Below, in pieces: positions 7,893 to 16,254 of a stretch of DNA of 64,000 nucleotides. Where the stretch lies: positions 62,001-126,000 of the forward strand of contig NZ_JDTZ01000002.1 in the NCBI RefSeq assembly GCF_000771225.1. Reading direction: 5' to 3'. Source of the stretch: Bifidobacterium pseudolongum subsp. pseudolongum DSM 20099. Lineage in GTDB: Bacteria > Actinomycetota > Actinomycetes > Actinomycetales > Bifidobacteriaceae. A program made the position numbers and the translations under genes. How positions within the stretch are numbered: the stretch's first letter is position 1; each line of letters begins with the position of its first letter. A model generated the notes under the pieces. That model ran no database searches. It saw only the letters and a program-made list of their open reading frames with translations, and was not told the DNA's origin.

Positions 7893-8723
7893 ATGGCACA
7901 AGAGAACCATTGCATCGCGCTCAACAACGACGTGATGATCCCACAGATCGGCTTCGGCGTGTTCCAAGTCGAGGATGGTCCGCAGACCGTGGACGCCGTG
8001 CGCACCGCCATCGAGGACGGGTACCGCCATATCGACACGGCGAGCGTATACGGCAACGAGGCTTCGGTGGGCCGCGCCATCGCCGAAAGCGGTGTGGACC
8101 GTGCCGACCTGTTCGTCACCACGAAACTGTGGAACGACGACATTCGCAAGCACCGCACCAAGGACGCGTTCCAGGAGAGCCTGGACCGGCTCGGCCTAGA
8201 CTATGTGGACCTGTATCTGATCCACTGGCCGGCCGAAGGCTGGCAAGAGGCATGGGCCGCCATGCAGGAGCTCTATGCACAGGGCCGCATGCGTGCGATC
8301 GGCGTGAGCAACTTCGAGCGGAACCATCTGGCCGAGCTGCTCGAACAGACCGATGTGCTGCCCGCGGTGGACCAAGTCGAGTCCTCCCCCACATTCCCCA
8401 ACCAGGACCTCATCGACTTCTGCCACGGCAAAGACATCGCCGTCGAAGCGTGGAGCCCCCTCGGCGGCACCGGCGGCACCCTGCTCACCGACCAGCGGCT
8501 GCTCGACATCGGCGAGAAATACGGCAAGTCGTCCGCACAGGTCGTGCTGCGTTGGGACCTGCAGCGTGGTGTCATCCCGCTGCCGAAGTCGGTGCACAGC
8601 ACCCGCATCATGCAGAACATCCACGTGTTCGATTTCGAGCTCGACGAATCGGAGATGCGGATCATCAGCTCGCTCGACACCGGCAAGCGCAACGGCGCCG
8701 ACCCGAACAACTTCGACTTCTGA
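7893..8723 (+). CDS. Aldo/keto reductase
   Basis: The 276-residue protein is a full-length AKR barrel enzyme that reduces aldehydes or ketones with NAD(P)H. The catalytic tetrad is visible: Asp48 and Tyr53 in HIDTASVYGNE, Lys78 in TTKLWN, and His111 in LIHWP. The cofactor loop LPKSVHSTRI is present near residue 225, and the family signature GVSNF near 140. It resembles 2,5-diketo-gluconate reductase-type members, but the real substrate is unknown. The ATG at 7893 is preceded by GGAATCGAGGAA; the longer reading frame upstream runs through the terminator and is rejected. Confidence 0.92.
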   Translation: MAQENHCIALNNDVMIPQIGFGVFQVEDGPQTVDAVRTAIEDGYRHIDTASVYGNEASVGRAIAESGVDRADLFVTTKLWNDDIRKHRTKDAFQESLDRLGLDYVDLYLIHWPAEGWQEAWAAMQELYAQGRMRAIGVSNFERNHLAELLEQTDVLPAVDQVESSPTFPNQDLIDFCHGKDIAVEAWSPLGGTGGTLLTDQRLLDIGEKYGKSSAQVVLRWDLQRGVIPLPKSVHSTRIMQNIHVFDFELDESEMRIISSLDTGKRNGADPNNFDF

Positions 8724-8730
8724 CCATTGC

Positions 8731-8779
8731 CGTGTTGCCGCTCCATCGTGCCGTTCCGTTACGATGGAGCGGCAACACG
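8731..8779. terminator. Perfect 19-bp inverted repeat
   Basis: Left arm 8731-8749 and right arm 8761-8779 pair without a mismatch around an 11-nt loop, 7 bp after the reductase stop codon. There is no T-tract, but the position suggests termination or 3' end protection of the reductase mRNA. Confidence 0.6.
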
Positions 8780-8813
8780 CATGTGCATATGCAGAATTCA
8801 AAGGAACGAACAC

Positions 8814-9119
8814 ATGGCATTGACGAAGAAGCAGATCAAGCAGCTGCGCGCCGCGGCGAACCAGATCAAACCGCTCGTGTACATCGGCAAGAACGACCTG
8901 AGCGATACCGCAGTCAACCAGGCCGACGAGACGATCGAGAAGCGCGAACTGATCAAGGTGCAGGTGCAGGACGGCTCCGGGCTCGACTCCCATGAAGCGG
9001 CCGACATGCTCGCTGAACGCCTCGGCGCCGAGGTCGTGCAGGTGATCGGCAACCGCTGCGTGCTCTACCGCCGCTCCAAGCGTGACGACGTGGAGCATAT
9101 CCGCCTCGTGCGCGAGTAG
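8814..9119 (+). CDS. yhbY: YhbY/CRS1-type RNA-binding protein
   Basis: The 101-residue protein is a single CRM domain. It begins with LTKKQIKQLRAAANQIKPLV, followed by the family GxxGxx-like loop read here as VYIGKNDL, and ends with VQVIGNRCVLYRRSK. Relatives bind RNA and associate with the large ribosomal subunit precursor. The start is supported by AAAGGAA 8 nt upstream. It appears to be a one-gene transcript bounded by inverted repeats on both sides. Confidence 0.9.
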   Translation: MALTKKQIKQLRAAANQIKPLVYIGKNDLSDTAVNQADETIEKRELIKVQVQDGSGLDSHEAADMLAERLGAEVVQVIGNRCVLYRRSKRDDVEHIRLVRE

Positions 9120-9149
9120 ACCGGCACAGCGGCATTTTCCCATCATACG

Positions 9150-9184
9150 GATTGAGGGCCCATCATGGCGATGAGCCCTCAATC
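9150..9184. terminator. Bidirectional terminator between yhbY and tenA
   Basis: GATTGAGGGC and GCCCTCAATC form a 10-bp stem, extended by CATC/GATG past one mismatch. It sits between two convergent genes. Confidence 0.65.
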
Positions 9185-9202
9185 ATGCCGGGACGATGTG
9201 GC

Positions 9203-9940
9203 TCAATACGCCGATTCGTCCCATTCGGGTCGCCAGCTCATCTGATGGTCGTAGGCACTGGCCCAGAACATGTATTCGTTCTCCACACCGCGCACGAAAC
9301 TCGCCATGAGCCCGCGCTTGCGCGATTCGTCGAGCGTGGCGGCGATGTCTTCGATGTGCTCGATGAGCCACACGGAGGACTGCCAGAATGCATCGGTGCA
9401 ATAGGTGCCGATCCATTCGCGGTACGGGTTGGTGTCCAAGGTATCGGCGAACTCGCGGGCAAGGCGCTGCCCGTAGTCGGCGTACACCCACGCGCACGGC
9501 AACACGGCCACGAGGATGTCGATCAGGTCCCCGCCATAGGCGGTGGCGAGCATGTTCGCAGTGTAGGCGCGGGCGAACGCGGATTGGCGCGCATCGCGCA
9601 CATCCTGCGGTGTGATGCCGAACGAAGCGAGGTATTCGTTGTGCAGCGTCTTTTCCACATGGAAGATCGCATGCTGCACCTGCGCCATGAACGCCATCAC
9701 TTCGTTGTCGTCGGTTTTGGTGACGGCGAGCGCATGCACTTTCGCATAGTCGTTGAGGTACAGCTCGTCCTGGATCAGGTAGAACGCGAACGTGTCGCGT
9801 GGCAACGTGCCCGCGCCCAGTTCGCGGATGAACGGCTGCCGGTAGCCTTCCTCCCACACCAGATCGGCGGCGTCGCGCATGCGCCGCGCGAACGGTGGCA
9901 GATTGGTCAGCGTGATCGGTTCATGTGGCTCGAATCCCAT
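9203..9940 (-). CDS. tenA: Aminopyrimidine aminohydrolase / thiaminase II
   Basis: The 245-residue all-helical protein matches TenA in length and motifs. The catalytic Cys is Cys149 in VAVLPCAWVYADYG, and the late Glu motif is EYMFWASAYDHQ near 225. TenA hydrolyses aminopyrimidine products of thiamine breakdown to recover HMP for thiamine synthesis. The TPP riboswitch directly upstream on the same strand independently supports a thiamine role. The gene is a single transcription unit, divergent from a YccF-type gene. Confidence 0.93.
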   Translation of the reverse strand: MGFEPHEPITLTNLPPFARRMRDAADLVWEEGYRQPFIRELGAGTLPRDTFAFYLIQDELYLNDYAKVHALAVTKTDDNEVMAFMAQVQHAIFHVEKTLHNEYLASFGITPQDVRDARQSAFARAYTANMLATAYGGDLIDILVAVLPCAWVYADYGQRLAREFADTLDTNPYREWIGTYCTDAFWQSSVWLIEHIEDIAATLDESRKRGLMASFVRGVENEYMFWASAYDHQMSWRPEWDESAY

Positions 9941-9950
9941 GATTGTTCGT

Positions 9951-10034
9951 CTCCCTACGATGGTGTTAGCCAACAGGTTCAAAGGGTCGGGCCGCCTGAT
10001 GGCCCTCTCAACCCGTGTGCACGGGTCCCCCTGC
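9951..10034 (-). promoter_or_regulatory. TPP riboswitch
   Basis: On the minus strand the hallmark blocks are present: GGGGGACCC, then GGTTGAGAGGGCC, CCCTTTGAACCTG, GGCTAACACC and CGTAGGGAGAC. This is the thi-box aptamer that binds thiamine pyrophosphate. It ends 10 nt before the tenA ATG, and its last block GTAGGGAGA can itself serve as the ribosome-binding site, which suggests control of translation. Confidence 0.95.
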
Positions 10035-10114
10035 GTTACATTGGTGCCGTGTGGCGCCACATGCCAGTATGGCATGGCACCCCGCCAAGGCCGATTCCCA
10101 CCCGCGGACCATGC

Positions 10115-10143
10115 GTGACAACCGCACGCACGGCCGCTACACT
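10115..10143 (+). promoter_or_regulatory. Promoter of the yccF-type gene
   Basis: GTGACA (-35) and TACACT (-10) are separated by exactly 17 nt. The expected start of transcription is at about 10150, just before the ATG at 10152. Confidence 0.6.
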
Positions 10144-10151
10144 GAATGGGC

Positions 10152-10511
10152 ATGAGACTCATTGGCAATATTCTGTGGCTTGTGCTCGGCGGCCTTGCGA
10201 TCGCGTTCGGCTGGGCCGTGGTCGGCGTCATCCTGTGCATCACGATCATCGGCATCCCGGTGGGCAAGCAGGCGTTCAAGATGGCGAAGCTGACGCTGAC
10301 CCCCTTCGGCACACAGGTCGTGTATGGCGGTGGAGCCGGTTCGGCGGTCCTCAACTTCATCTGGGTCATCTTCGTCGGGCTGTGGTTCGCCATCGGTTAT
10401 GTGGTGGCCGGCTTGGCCAACTGCATCACGATCATCGGCATCCCGTTCGGCATCCAATCCTTCAAGATGGCCAAGTTGGCGTTGTTCCCCTTTGGCACGC
10501 AGATCGTATGA
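10152..10511 (+). CDS. yccF: YccF-family membrane protein
   Basis: The 119-residue protein has two near-identical halves, each with the motif CITIIGIPxGxQxFKMAKL followed by a TPFGTQ or FPFGTQ turn, a hallmark of the YccF domain. Two long hydrophobic helices place it in the membrane; its function is not known. An ATG at 10146 is in frame, but it lies upstream of the predicted transcription start, so 10152 is preferred. The protein would then be made from a leaderless mRNA. It is convergent with the zincin gene 12 bp downstream. Confidence 0.85.
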   Translation: MRLIGNILWLVLGGLAIAFGWAVVGVILCITIIGIPVGKQAFKMAKLTLTPFGTQVVYGGGAGSAVLNFIWVIFVGLWFAIGYVVAGLANCITIIGIPFGIQSFKMAKLALFPFGTQIV

Positions 10512-10523
10512 CGTGCGGCCCCG

Positions 10524-10892
10524 TCAGTATCCGTGGGAGTGCAGGTAGGCGTCGTCGAAGCCGAAATAATGGCCGATCTCATGCAGCACGGTCTTCTGGA
10601 TCTGCACCACGAGCTCACGGTGCGTGGAGCATACGCGTTCGTGCGGGCCGCGGAAGATCGTGATGACGTCGGGCATCACGCCGGCGTACCCCGTGCCGCG
10701 CTGGGTGATCGGAATGCCTTGGTACAGGCCGAGCAGTTCGCCATGCCCGTGCGTCATCGTGCGCAGCTGCTCGGGGGTCGGTTCATCGTCCACAGTGATC
10801 GCGATGTTGTGCAGCACGTCCTTGAACCGCTGCGGCACTGAGGCGAGCGCCTCCGTCACCGCCTGTTCGAATTCGCGTTCACTGATCCTCAT
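10524..10892 (-). CDS. Minimal zinc metallopeptidase (zincin-like, DUF1025 type)
   Basis: The 122-residue protein is a minimal zincin with the metal site HEIGHYFGFDD near the C-terminus (His104, Glu105, His108 and a third ligand Asp113 or Asp114). Family members of this size are known from actinobacteria and proteobacteria; substrates are unknown. The ATG at 10892 is one of two adjacent ATG codons, the other at 10895. A GGAG lies about 10 nt upstream. The start overlaps the 3' end of mazG by 14 bp, so the two genes are coupled. Confidence 0.82.
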   Translation of the reverse strand: MRISEREFEQAVTEALASVPQRFKDVLHNIAITVDDEPTPEQLRTMTHGHGELLGLYQGIPITQRGTGYAGVMPDVITIFRGPHERVCSTHRELVVQIQKTVLHEIGHYFGFDDAYLHSHGY

Positions 10893-11640
10893 CATCGCCG
10901 GTTTGCTCCAATCGTGTGATGTCCTGTTCGATTTCACGCAGTCGGTTGCGCAGATCGGCTTCGATGTCCACGCCGGCGGCCTGCGCCTGCCGTACGATGC
11001 ACACAATCTGGTCGGCATAGTCGTCCGCGAGCGCGCTTGGTGTGTCAAACGCCTGTTCGAGTTGCTCATGGCGCGCGGATTTGCGCACCCGTGAGACCAC
11101 TTTCGCCGTGCGCGGCAGGGCGCCCTGCGCGTGCGCGATGCCGTCGAGCACGGACCGGCGCCCTTTTTCGCGCTGTTTCATCCGCTCCCACACGGCGAGT
11201 GTGTCTTCGGCGTCCAATTCGTCGCTGGTGGCCCCGTCCGGCGGGAACACGAGCGGGTGTCGTGTGATGAGCTTGGTGGCAAGACGGTCGCATACCTCGT
11301 CGATGTCGAAGGGATCATGTGGGTCCTGCGCGCAGATCTGTGCCTGAAACACCGATTGGAGCAGCATATCGCCGAGTTCTTCGCGCATGTTGTCGCGGTC
11401 TGCGCATTCCACGGCGTCGATGTATTCGTAGGTCTCCTCGAGCAGCGGCTTGAGGAGTGATCGGTTGGTCTGGGCGCCGTCCCATGGACAGCCGTCAGGC
11501 CCCTGCAGGATCGCCACAAGCGCGCGTACGCGGTCCAAGGATGTCGGAGCCTCGAACACGGGACGCAGTTTCGAGCAGTGCGCAAACCCCGCGGGCGGCT
11601 CGTATGCGCCGCCCGCGCTGGTGGTCTCAGGTTGTGTCAT
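10879..11640 (-). CDS. mazG: MazG-type nucleoside triphosphate pyrophosphohydrolase
   Basis: The 253-residue protein contains the MazG metal-binding core: CPWDGAQTNRSLLKPLLEETYEYIDAVE followed by MREELGDMLLQSVFQA, that is the EExxE and ExxD pairs on neighbouring helices. It hydrolyses nucleoside triphosphates to monophosphate and pyrophosphate, cleaning the nucleotide pool or lowering ppGpp. It is about the length of single-domain plus linker actinobacterial forms, so the second MazG domain of E. coli is reduced; a residual acidic region ends in GDDEDQ. It lies in a minus-strand cluster with the GNAT gene (gap 11 bp) and the zincin (overlap). Confidence 0.9.
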   Translation of the reverse strand: MTQPETTSAGGAYEPPAGFAHCSKLRPVFEAPTSLDRVRALVAILQGPDGCPWDGAQTNRSLLKPLLEETYEYIDAVECADRDNMREELGDMLLQSVFQAQICAQDPHDPFDIDEVCDRLATKLITRHPLVFPPDGATSDELDAEDTLAVWERMKQREKGRRSVLDGIAHAQGALPRTAKVVSRVRKSARHEQLEQAFDTPSALADDYADQIVCIVRQAQAAGVDIEADLRNRLREIEQDITRLEQTGDDEDQ

Positions 11641-11651
11641 GCCGCCCCGGT

Positions 11652-12365
11652 TCAGTCGCGGCCGAGCGGGTTGACGCCTTCGTTCGCCGGCGCCACCTCG
11701 TTGTCGTACAGGAACGCATGCAGGTGCTCGTCGAGGTCGGAGGACTCCTGCTGCACATCGGCGTCTTCCTGCACGGTGTGGGGCTCCATATCGAGCACCT
11801 TGCGGCGAGTCAGGCCTGCACGGTCGTAGAAGCGGTAGTCGCAGCCGGTGTCGGTGTACAGGAAGTAGCGGGTCACACCATTGGCCTTGAACTGGCCGAG
11901 CAGCCAATCGAACAGATGCTTGCCCACGCCTTGGCCGCGCACCGAGGGGTCGACGAGCAGCAGCACGACTTCGGCGTCATACGCGTGCCCTTCCTTCTTC
12001 GCTTCGGCGAGCATGCTCCGGTTCGCTTCCTCGTTCTTCTTGAGTTGCTGCAGCGCGGCGCGTCCCTGCGCGTTGAACAGCAGCGAGGCGAGGATCTTCA
12101 TGCTCGCACGGTGGTGCCTGTTCACGCCTTTGCGCGTCTCCGCGGCGTCGATGCGGCCCAGCACCACACCGACCACGGCCCCGCCTTGCACCGCCACCTG
12201 CGCGGTGGTCGTCCTGGCCAGACTGTATTCCAGATCGGCTTCGGCGAGTTTCATCGCGAGATCATGGTCGGTGCCGGGCTTGGCATGCCATGTGCCGCAT
12301 AGCAGTGCAGTGAGCGCCGGGTAATCTTCGCGGCGCAGCGTCCTATAGGTGATTGTTTCGCTCAT
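11652..12365 (-). CDS. GNAT-family N-acetyltransferase
   Basis: This 237-residue protein has the GNAT acetyl-CoA loop in VVLLLVDPSVRGQGVGKHLFDWLL (R/Q-x-x-G-x-G/A), followed by the usual later strand FLYTDTGCDYRFYDRAG. An insertion of about 45 residues rich in Lys and Glu (KILASLLF to AEAKKEG) lies between the first and second halves. The acceptor substrate is unknown. The ATG is chosen because TACCAT lies 7 nt before it, which fits the leaderless pattern of the window. It sits at the head of the mazG-zincin cluster. Confidence 0.82.
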   Translation of the reverse strand: MSETITYRTLRREDYPALTALLCGTWHAKPGTDHDLAMKLAEADLEYSLARTTTAQVAVQGGAVVGVVLGRIDAAETRKGVNRHHRASMKILASLLFNAQGRAALQQLKKNEEANRSMLAEAKKEGHAYDAEVVLLLVDPSVRGQGVGKHLFDWLLGQFKANGVTRYFLYTDTGCDYRFYDRAGLTRRKVLDMEPHTVQEDADVQQESSDLDEHLHAFLYDNEVAPANEGVNPLGRD

Positions 12366-12372
12366 ACACCCC

Positions 12373-12378
12373 ATGGTA
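12373..12378 (-). promoter_or_regulatory. -10 element of the GNAT gene
   Basis: On the minus strand TACCAT stands 7 nt before the ATG at 12365. The match to consensus is weaker than at neighbouring sites. Confidence 0.3.
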
Positions 12379-12431
12379 CGCGGCCTGTTTTGCCCGTCGC
12401 GCACTTTTCACCGATTGGCGTGCCCGACCAT

Positions 12432-14075
12432 TCATTCGCCGCTTGGCGATGCTTCCTCGTCCAACGCACGCAGACGCCTGAGCATGCGCACAAGCTGGCC
12501 GTTCTCCAAGCATTCCGCGAGGAACCCCTCATTGCGGCGCTCCCGGTACACCGCCATCGTGATCAGCGCGCACAACAGGCGCGCATCCATCGAATCGACG
12601 TTGAGGATGTCAAGACGTACGTCTTTGTCAAGTCCATAGTCGCGCATGGTGTCTAGATAATCCTCGTCGCCTCGGTTGATGACGATGTCGACGAACCCGA
12701 GCACCGTCTTGCTGTAGACGCAATAGCCCACACTCGGCAGGCCCATCACGGTGGAGTCCATGAACTCCACATGGTAGAGCGGTTCGCCGCCCATCGTGAA
12801 CGGCTCGATGAACGACGACAACCAGCGGTAGTCCGCTTGCGCCTTGCACTCTTCGCGCACCATCGCCACCACGTCCACGTAATGGTTGTAGCTGTCACCC
12901 TGATCCTCCACCGTGACCACATCGGCCGAACGGTGCGTGCGCTCAGGCAGGCGGTCCTGCGGAATGAGGATGCGGAAACTGTGGTACCGCGCCATTTCAA
13001 GCACGGCGGCCACGATATGCGGGCAGATGCGTTTGGCCTGGGCGTCGGCGCACGTGCACACGGTTTTGGCGAGCATATCGTGGCGCATCAGGATATCAAC
13101 CTGCTCGGTACGCTCGCCGTCGTGCACTTCGATATGCTGGATGCCGAACGCTGTTTCGATCAGGCTGTCCACATGACCGTCGCGGATCAGGGCGGCCCCG
13201 CGTTCGAGAGACTCGGGCGACGCCCATTGCGACAGGTCGCGCAATTCACGGCCCACATGGATCGCACTGTCGAGCATGCGTGCGCGCGCGGCGTTGCCGA
13301 GCGCGAGCGCGCGCCGGCGTTCGTCGGGAATGTCGAGCGCCTGCTCGGATATCGTCATTTCGACGGTGTCGAGCGCATGGACTCGCAGGGAATCGGTGTT
13401 CAATTCGTTGATGCGCACGATGTGCGCGTTCTTGATCTCCGTACCGGGGATGCGGTGCCATGCGCTCACCGGCAACAGCACCTTCGAATTTTCATACAGC
13501 ACAATGAAATTGCGGCCGATTGACGCGTACCACCATTCGTCCAAGGTGCTGTGCATCGGGTCGCGCACCGCGTCCTTGACGACCTTCCAGCTGGGCAGCC
13601 TGTCTTCGGTCGTGCCGAACAGCTCGGCGAGGTTGGTGCGGAACGCCCCCGAATACATGATGCCGCCAGTCACACCGGACGACATCAGCGCGCGGAACGA
13701 CCGGTAGGTCACCGGCACGGCGTCGATGTCGCACTGCTCGTATACGGTGCCGGGGCCGTAGGTGATGAGCGGATCGTCCCCGCGCAGCGAACCGTCAAGG
13801 GTCGGATATTCGCACAGCACCATCGCGCCGCAGTTCGGGCATTGCTCAAGCACGCGCCCCCCCGGCAGCGTGACCCCCACTTCAAAGCCGCAGTCGTAGT
13901 TATAATGCGCCAATGACGACGATGGAATGAAACCGAACATCTCGGGACCAGTGTGATGCAGCCCTTTGAGTGGGCCACCGCATACGCATTGCCTTCTGAC
14001 CACCGGGCGCCTCCTTGTCAGACTGTTCGGCCATGGCGAAGATTCCATTATCCCTGCCAAACCCGAATTCTGCAC
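12432..14075 (-). CDS. SWIM-type zinc-finger protein of unknown function
   Basis: I do not recognise the family. The 547-residue protein has an N-terminal zinc-ribbon-like region (CVCGG near 31, then CPNCGAMVLC near 79) and a central SWIM finger, CTCADAQAKRICPH, that fits CxC-x8-CxH. The region between and after has no membrane helix or enzyme motif I can name. SWIM fingers bind DNA or proteins. The start could be GTG 14075, which has AGGGA 9 nt upstream, or ATG 14048, where a similar AGGGA is too close at 2 nt. The gene stands alone, with a 218-bp promoter region shared with the divergent acyl-CoA ligase gene. Confidence 0.75.
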   Translation of the reverse strand: MQNSGLAGIMESSPWPNSLTRRRPVVRRQCVCGGPLKGLHHTGPEMFGFIPSSSLAHYNYDCGFEVGVTLPGGRVLEQCPNCGAMVLCEYPTLDGSLRGDDPLITYGPGTVYEQCDIDAVPVTYRSFRALMSSGVTGGIMYSGAFRTNLAELFGTTEDRLPSWKVVKDAVRDPMHSTLDEWWYASIGRNFIVLYENSKVLLPVSAWHRIPGTEIKNAHIVRINELNTDSLRVHALDTVEMTISEQALDIPDERRRALALGNAARARMLDSAIHVGRELRDLSQWASPESLERGAALIRDGHVDSLIETAFGIQHIEVHDGERTEQVDILMRHDMLAKTVCTCADAQAKRICPHIVAAVLEMARYHSFRILIPQDRLPERTHRSADVVTVEDQGDSYNHYVDVVAMVREECKAQADYRWLSSFIEPFTMGGEPLYHVEFMDSTVMGLPSVGYCVYSKTVLGFVDIVINRGDEDYLDTMRDYGLDKDVRLDILNVDSMDARLLCALITMAVYRERRNEGFLAECLENGQLVRMLRRLRALDEEASPSGE

Positions 14076-14188
14076 AGCCGCAGTTCCCTGTGTTCACTGC
14101 GAGCGAATCTTACATATATCCAGTCACACGAATACTCAAGTAACTAATTTCAGTATACGCCTTTGTTCGTCCTGAGCAAAACACTCAA

Positions 14189-14206
14189 TACGCCTACGTA
14201 GGCGTA
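14189..14206. promoter_or_regulatory. Perfect 18-bp palindrome, candidate operator
   Basis: TACGCCTACGTAGGCGTA reads identically on both strands. It lies 88 bp before the acyl-CoA ligase start and is flanked by GTTCGT (14165-14170) and ACGAAC (14213-14218). TetR-type regulators of fatty-acid genes use sites of this size. Confidence 0.45.
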
Positions 14207-14293
14207 ACCGGAACGAACAGCGGTATGCCTTCCATACCCGGTGCGCGACATGAACCGGCGTGTTGTAGCGTCAATCGTGTAGTTCCTATAGGT

Positions 14294-16174
14294 ATGAGTG
14301 AAGACCGTTCCACACAGGGCACGCCGGCACGCACCGAAGACGGCACGTGCAACGCCGGCATCGTCAAGCAGTATGAGACCCCACTGCACAAGCCGATCAA
14401 TCCGGACATCAACCTGTTCGACTTCGTTCAAGGCCGCGCCGAGCGCAACCCCGACGGTTCGATGGTCGGGTACAAGGACGCCGACGGTGTCTGGCAGTCG
14501 TTCACGGCGGTGGAGTTCCGCGACAAAGTCATCGCGATCGCCAAGGGCCTGATTGGCTGGGGCGCCCGTCCTGGCGAGTCCATTGCGATCATCGCCCACA
14601 CCCGGTGGGAATGGGTGGCCCTCGACATGGCGATCATGGCGATCGGCTGTGTGACGATTCCCGTGTATGAGACGAATTCCGCCGCACAGATGCGCACCGT
14701 GTTCAATGATGCCGAAGTGGTGCTCGTGTTCGCGGAAGACGACACACAGCGCGACAAGGTGGAATCGGTGTCGAATGAATCGCCATCCGTGCGCGCGTCG
14801 TTCGTCATCGACTCCGACGCGGTGGACGCGATCATCGCGTTTGGCGCGCATGTGAGCGATGAAGAGTTCACCAGGCGCAAGAACGCCGCGCATGGCGACA
14901 CGCTCGCCACGATCATCTACACGTCCGGTTCGACCGGCACGCCAAAAGGCGTCGAGATCAGCCACCGCAACATGGCCGCCGAATGCATGCACGCGTTGCA
15001 GTACATGCCGCGCGCGATCGACATTCCGGACCGCCGCCTGCTGCTGTTCCTGCCGTTGAGCCACGTCTTCGCGCGCTTCATGGCCACCGTGGCGTTCGCC
15101 GGCACCCTCACACTCGGCCTGTCGAGCGACATGAAGACAATCATCAAGGACTTCGAGGAGTTCGGGCCCACCCTGCTGCTCGCCGTGCCGCGCGTGTTCG
15201 AAAAAGTGTACAACGCGGCGTCGCAACGCGCGGGCAGCGGCTTCGCCGGCAAGATGTTCCTGCGTGGCGTGGCCGCGGCGCAGGAATGGTCGAAGTACGA
15301 GCAGTCCGGCGAGAAGATGCCGCTGTCGGTGAAGATGCGCCACGCGTTCTACGACAAGGTCGTGTACAGCAAGATCCGCACCGTGTTCGGCCCGAACGCC
15401 GACTTCGCCATCACCGGCGGCGCGCCGATGGACCCCGACCTCGCGCATTTCTACAACGGCATCGGCATGCCGCTGCTCGAGGGCTATGGCATGACCGAAA
15501 CGAGTGGCCCGGTGTGCGTGAGCCTGCCGGAGAACAACCACATCGGCACGATCGGCCAGCCGCTGTGCGGCACGACGGTCGGCATCGCGGAAGACGGCGA
15601 ACTGTGCTTCAAGGGCGACTGCGTGTGCACGGGCTACCACAACCAACCGGAAGTCACCAACCAGCAGATCGTGGACGGCTGGCTGCACACCGGCGACTTG
15701 GGTGACGTGGACGACGAGGGCTTCATCACCCTCACCGGCCGCAAAAAGGACCTCATCATCACCGCCGGCGGCAAGAACGTCTCCCCCGGCCAGCTCGAGA
15801 CGACCGTCATGACGTCTCCCGTCGTGGCGCAATGCCTCGTGATCGGCGACCGCAAGCCGTTCATCGCGGCGCTCGTCACGCTCGACCTCGCCGACGCCAA
15901 CGCATGGCTCGCCTCGCAGGGCGCGGCCACCGCCAATTCGCTCGAGGAGCTGTCGAAGAACCCGATCGTGCACGCCGAGGTCGAACGCATCGTCAACAAG
16001 GCGAACGAAGGCGTCTCGCGCGCAGAGTCGATCCGCAAGTTCGAGATCCTGCCCGACGAGTTCACACAGGAGAACGGCATGCTCACGGCGAGCCTCAAGT
16101 CTCGCCGCGCGCAGATCGTGGACCACTACCGCAAGCTCATCGACACCGTGATCTACGTGCCGCGCAAGAAGTGA
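14294..16174 (+). CDS. Long-chain fatty acid-CoA ligase (AMP-forming)
   Basis: The 626-residue enzyme has the adenylate-forming motifs in order: IIYTSGSTGTPKGVEISHRN near 210, YGMTETSG near 400, GWLHTGDLGDVDDEGF near 460 and the hinge GRKKDLIITAGGKNVSP near 485. It activates a fatty acid to acyl-AMP and then acyl-CoA. Length and the tail ESIRKFEILP resemble actinobacterial FadD15-type ligases. The start at 14294 gives the usual N-terminus; the open frame upstream includes the 18-bp palindrome. It is monocistronic, ending at a strong bidirectional terminator. Confidence 0.93.
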   Translation: MSEDRSTQGTPARTEDGTCNAGIVKQYETPLHKPINPDINLFDFVQGRAERNPDGSMVGYKDADGVWQSFTAVEFRDKVIAIAKGLIGWGARPGESIAIIAHTRWEWVALDMAIMAIGCVTIPVYETNSAAQMRTVFNDAEVVLVFAEDDTQRDKVESVSNESPSVRASFVIDSDAVDAIIAFGAHVSDEEFTRRKNAAHGDTLATIIYTSGSTGTPKGVEISHRNMAAECMHALQYMPRAIDIPDRRLLLFLPLSHVFARFMATVAFAGTLTLGLSSDMKTIIKDFEEFGPTLLLAVPRVFEKVYNAASQRAGSGFAGKMFLRGVAAAQEWSKYEQSGEKMPLSVKMRHAFYDKVVYSKIRTVFGPNADFAITGGAPMDPDLAHFYNGIGMPLLEGYGMTETSGPVCVSLPENNHIGTIGQPLCGTTVGIAEDGELCFKGDCVCTGYHNQPEVTNQQIVDGWLHTGDLGDVDDEGFITLTGRKKDLIITAGGKNVSPGQLETTVMTSPVVAQCLVIGDRKPFIAALVTLDLADANAWLASQGAATANSLEELSKNPIVHAEVERIVNKANEGVSRAESIRKFEILPDEFTQENGMLTASLKSRRAQIVDHYRKLIDTVIYVPRKK

Positions 16175-16190
16175 TGCGCGGGTAACGACC

Positions 16191-16247
16191 CTCATATGGT
16201 TTGGGGCCCACACCATCCACAATGGTGTGGGCCCCAAACCATATGAG
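16191..16247. terminator. Perfect 26-bp inverted repeat, bidirectional terminator
   Basis: Arms 16191-16216 and 16222-16247 pair fully around a 5-nt loop between two convergent genes. The core is TTGGGGCCCACACC. Confidence 0.8.
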
Positions 16248-16254
16248 GAATGGG

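Noticed and set aside
14049..14293. HAIR element (CTTGAGT-N7-ACTCAAG) for HspR
   Set aside because: Only one half-site (ACTCAAG) is present near 14134.
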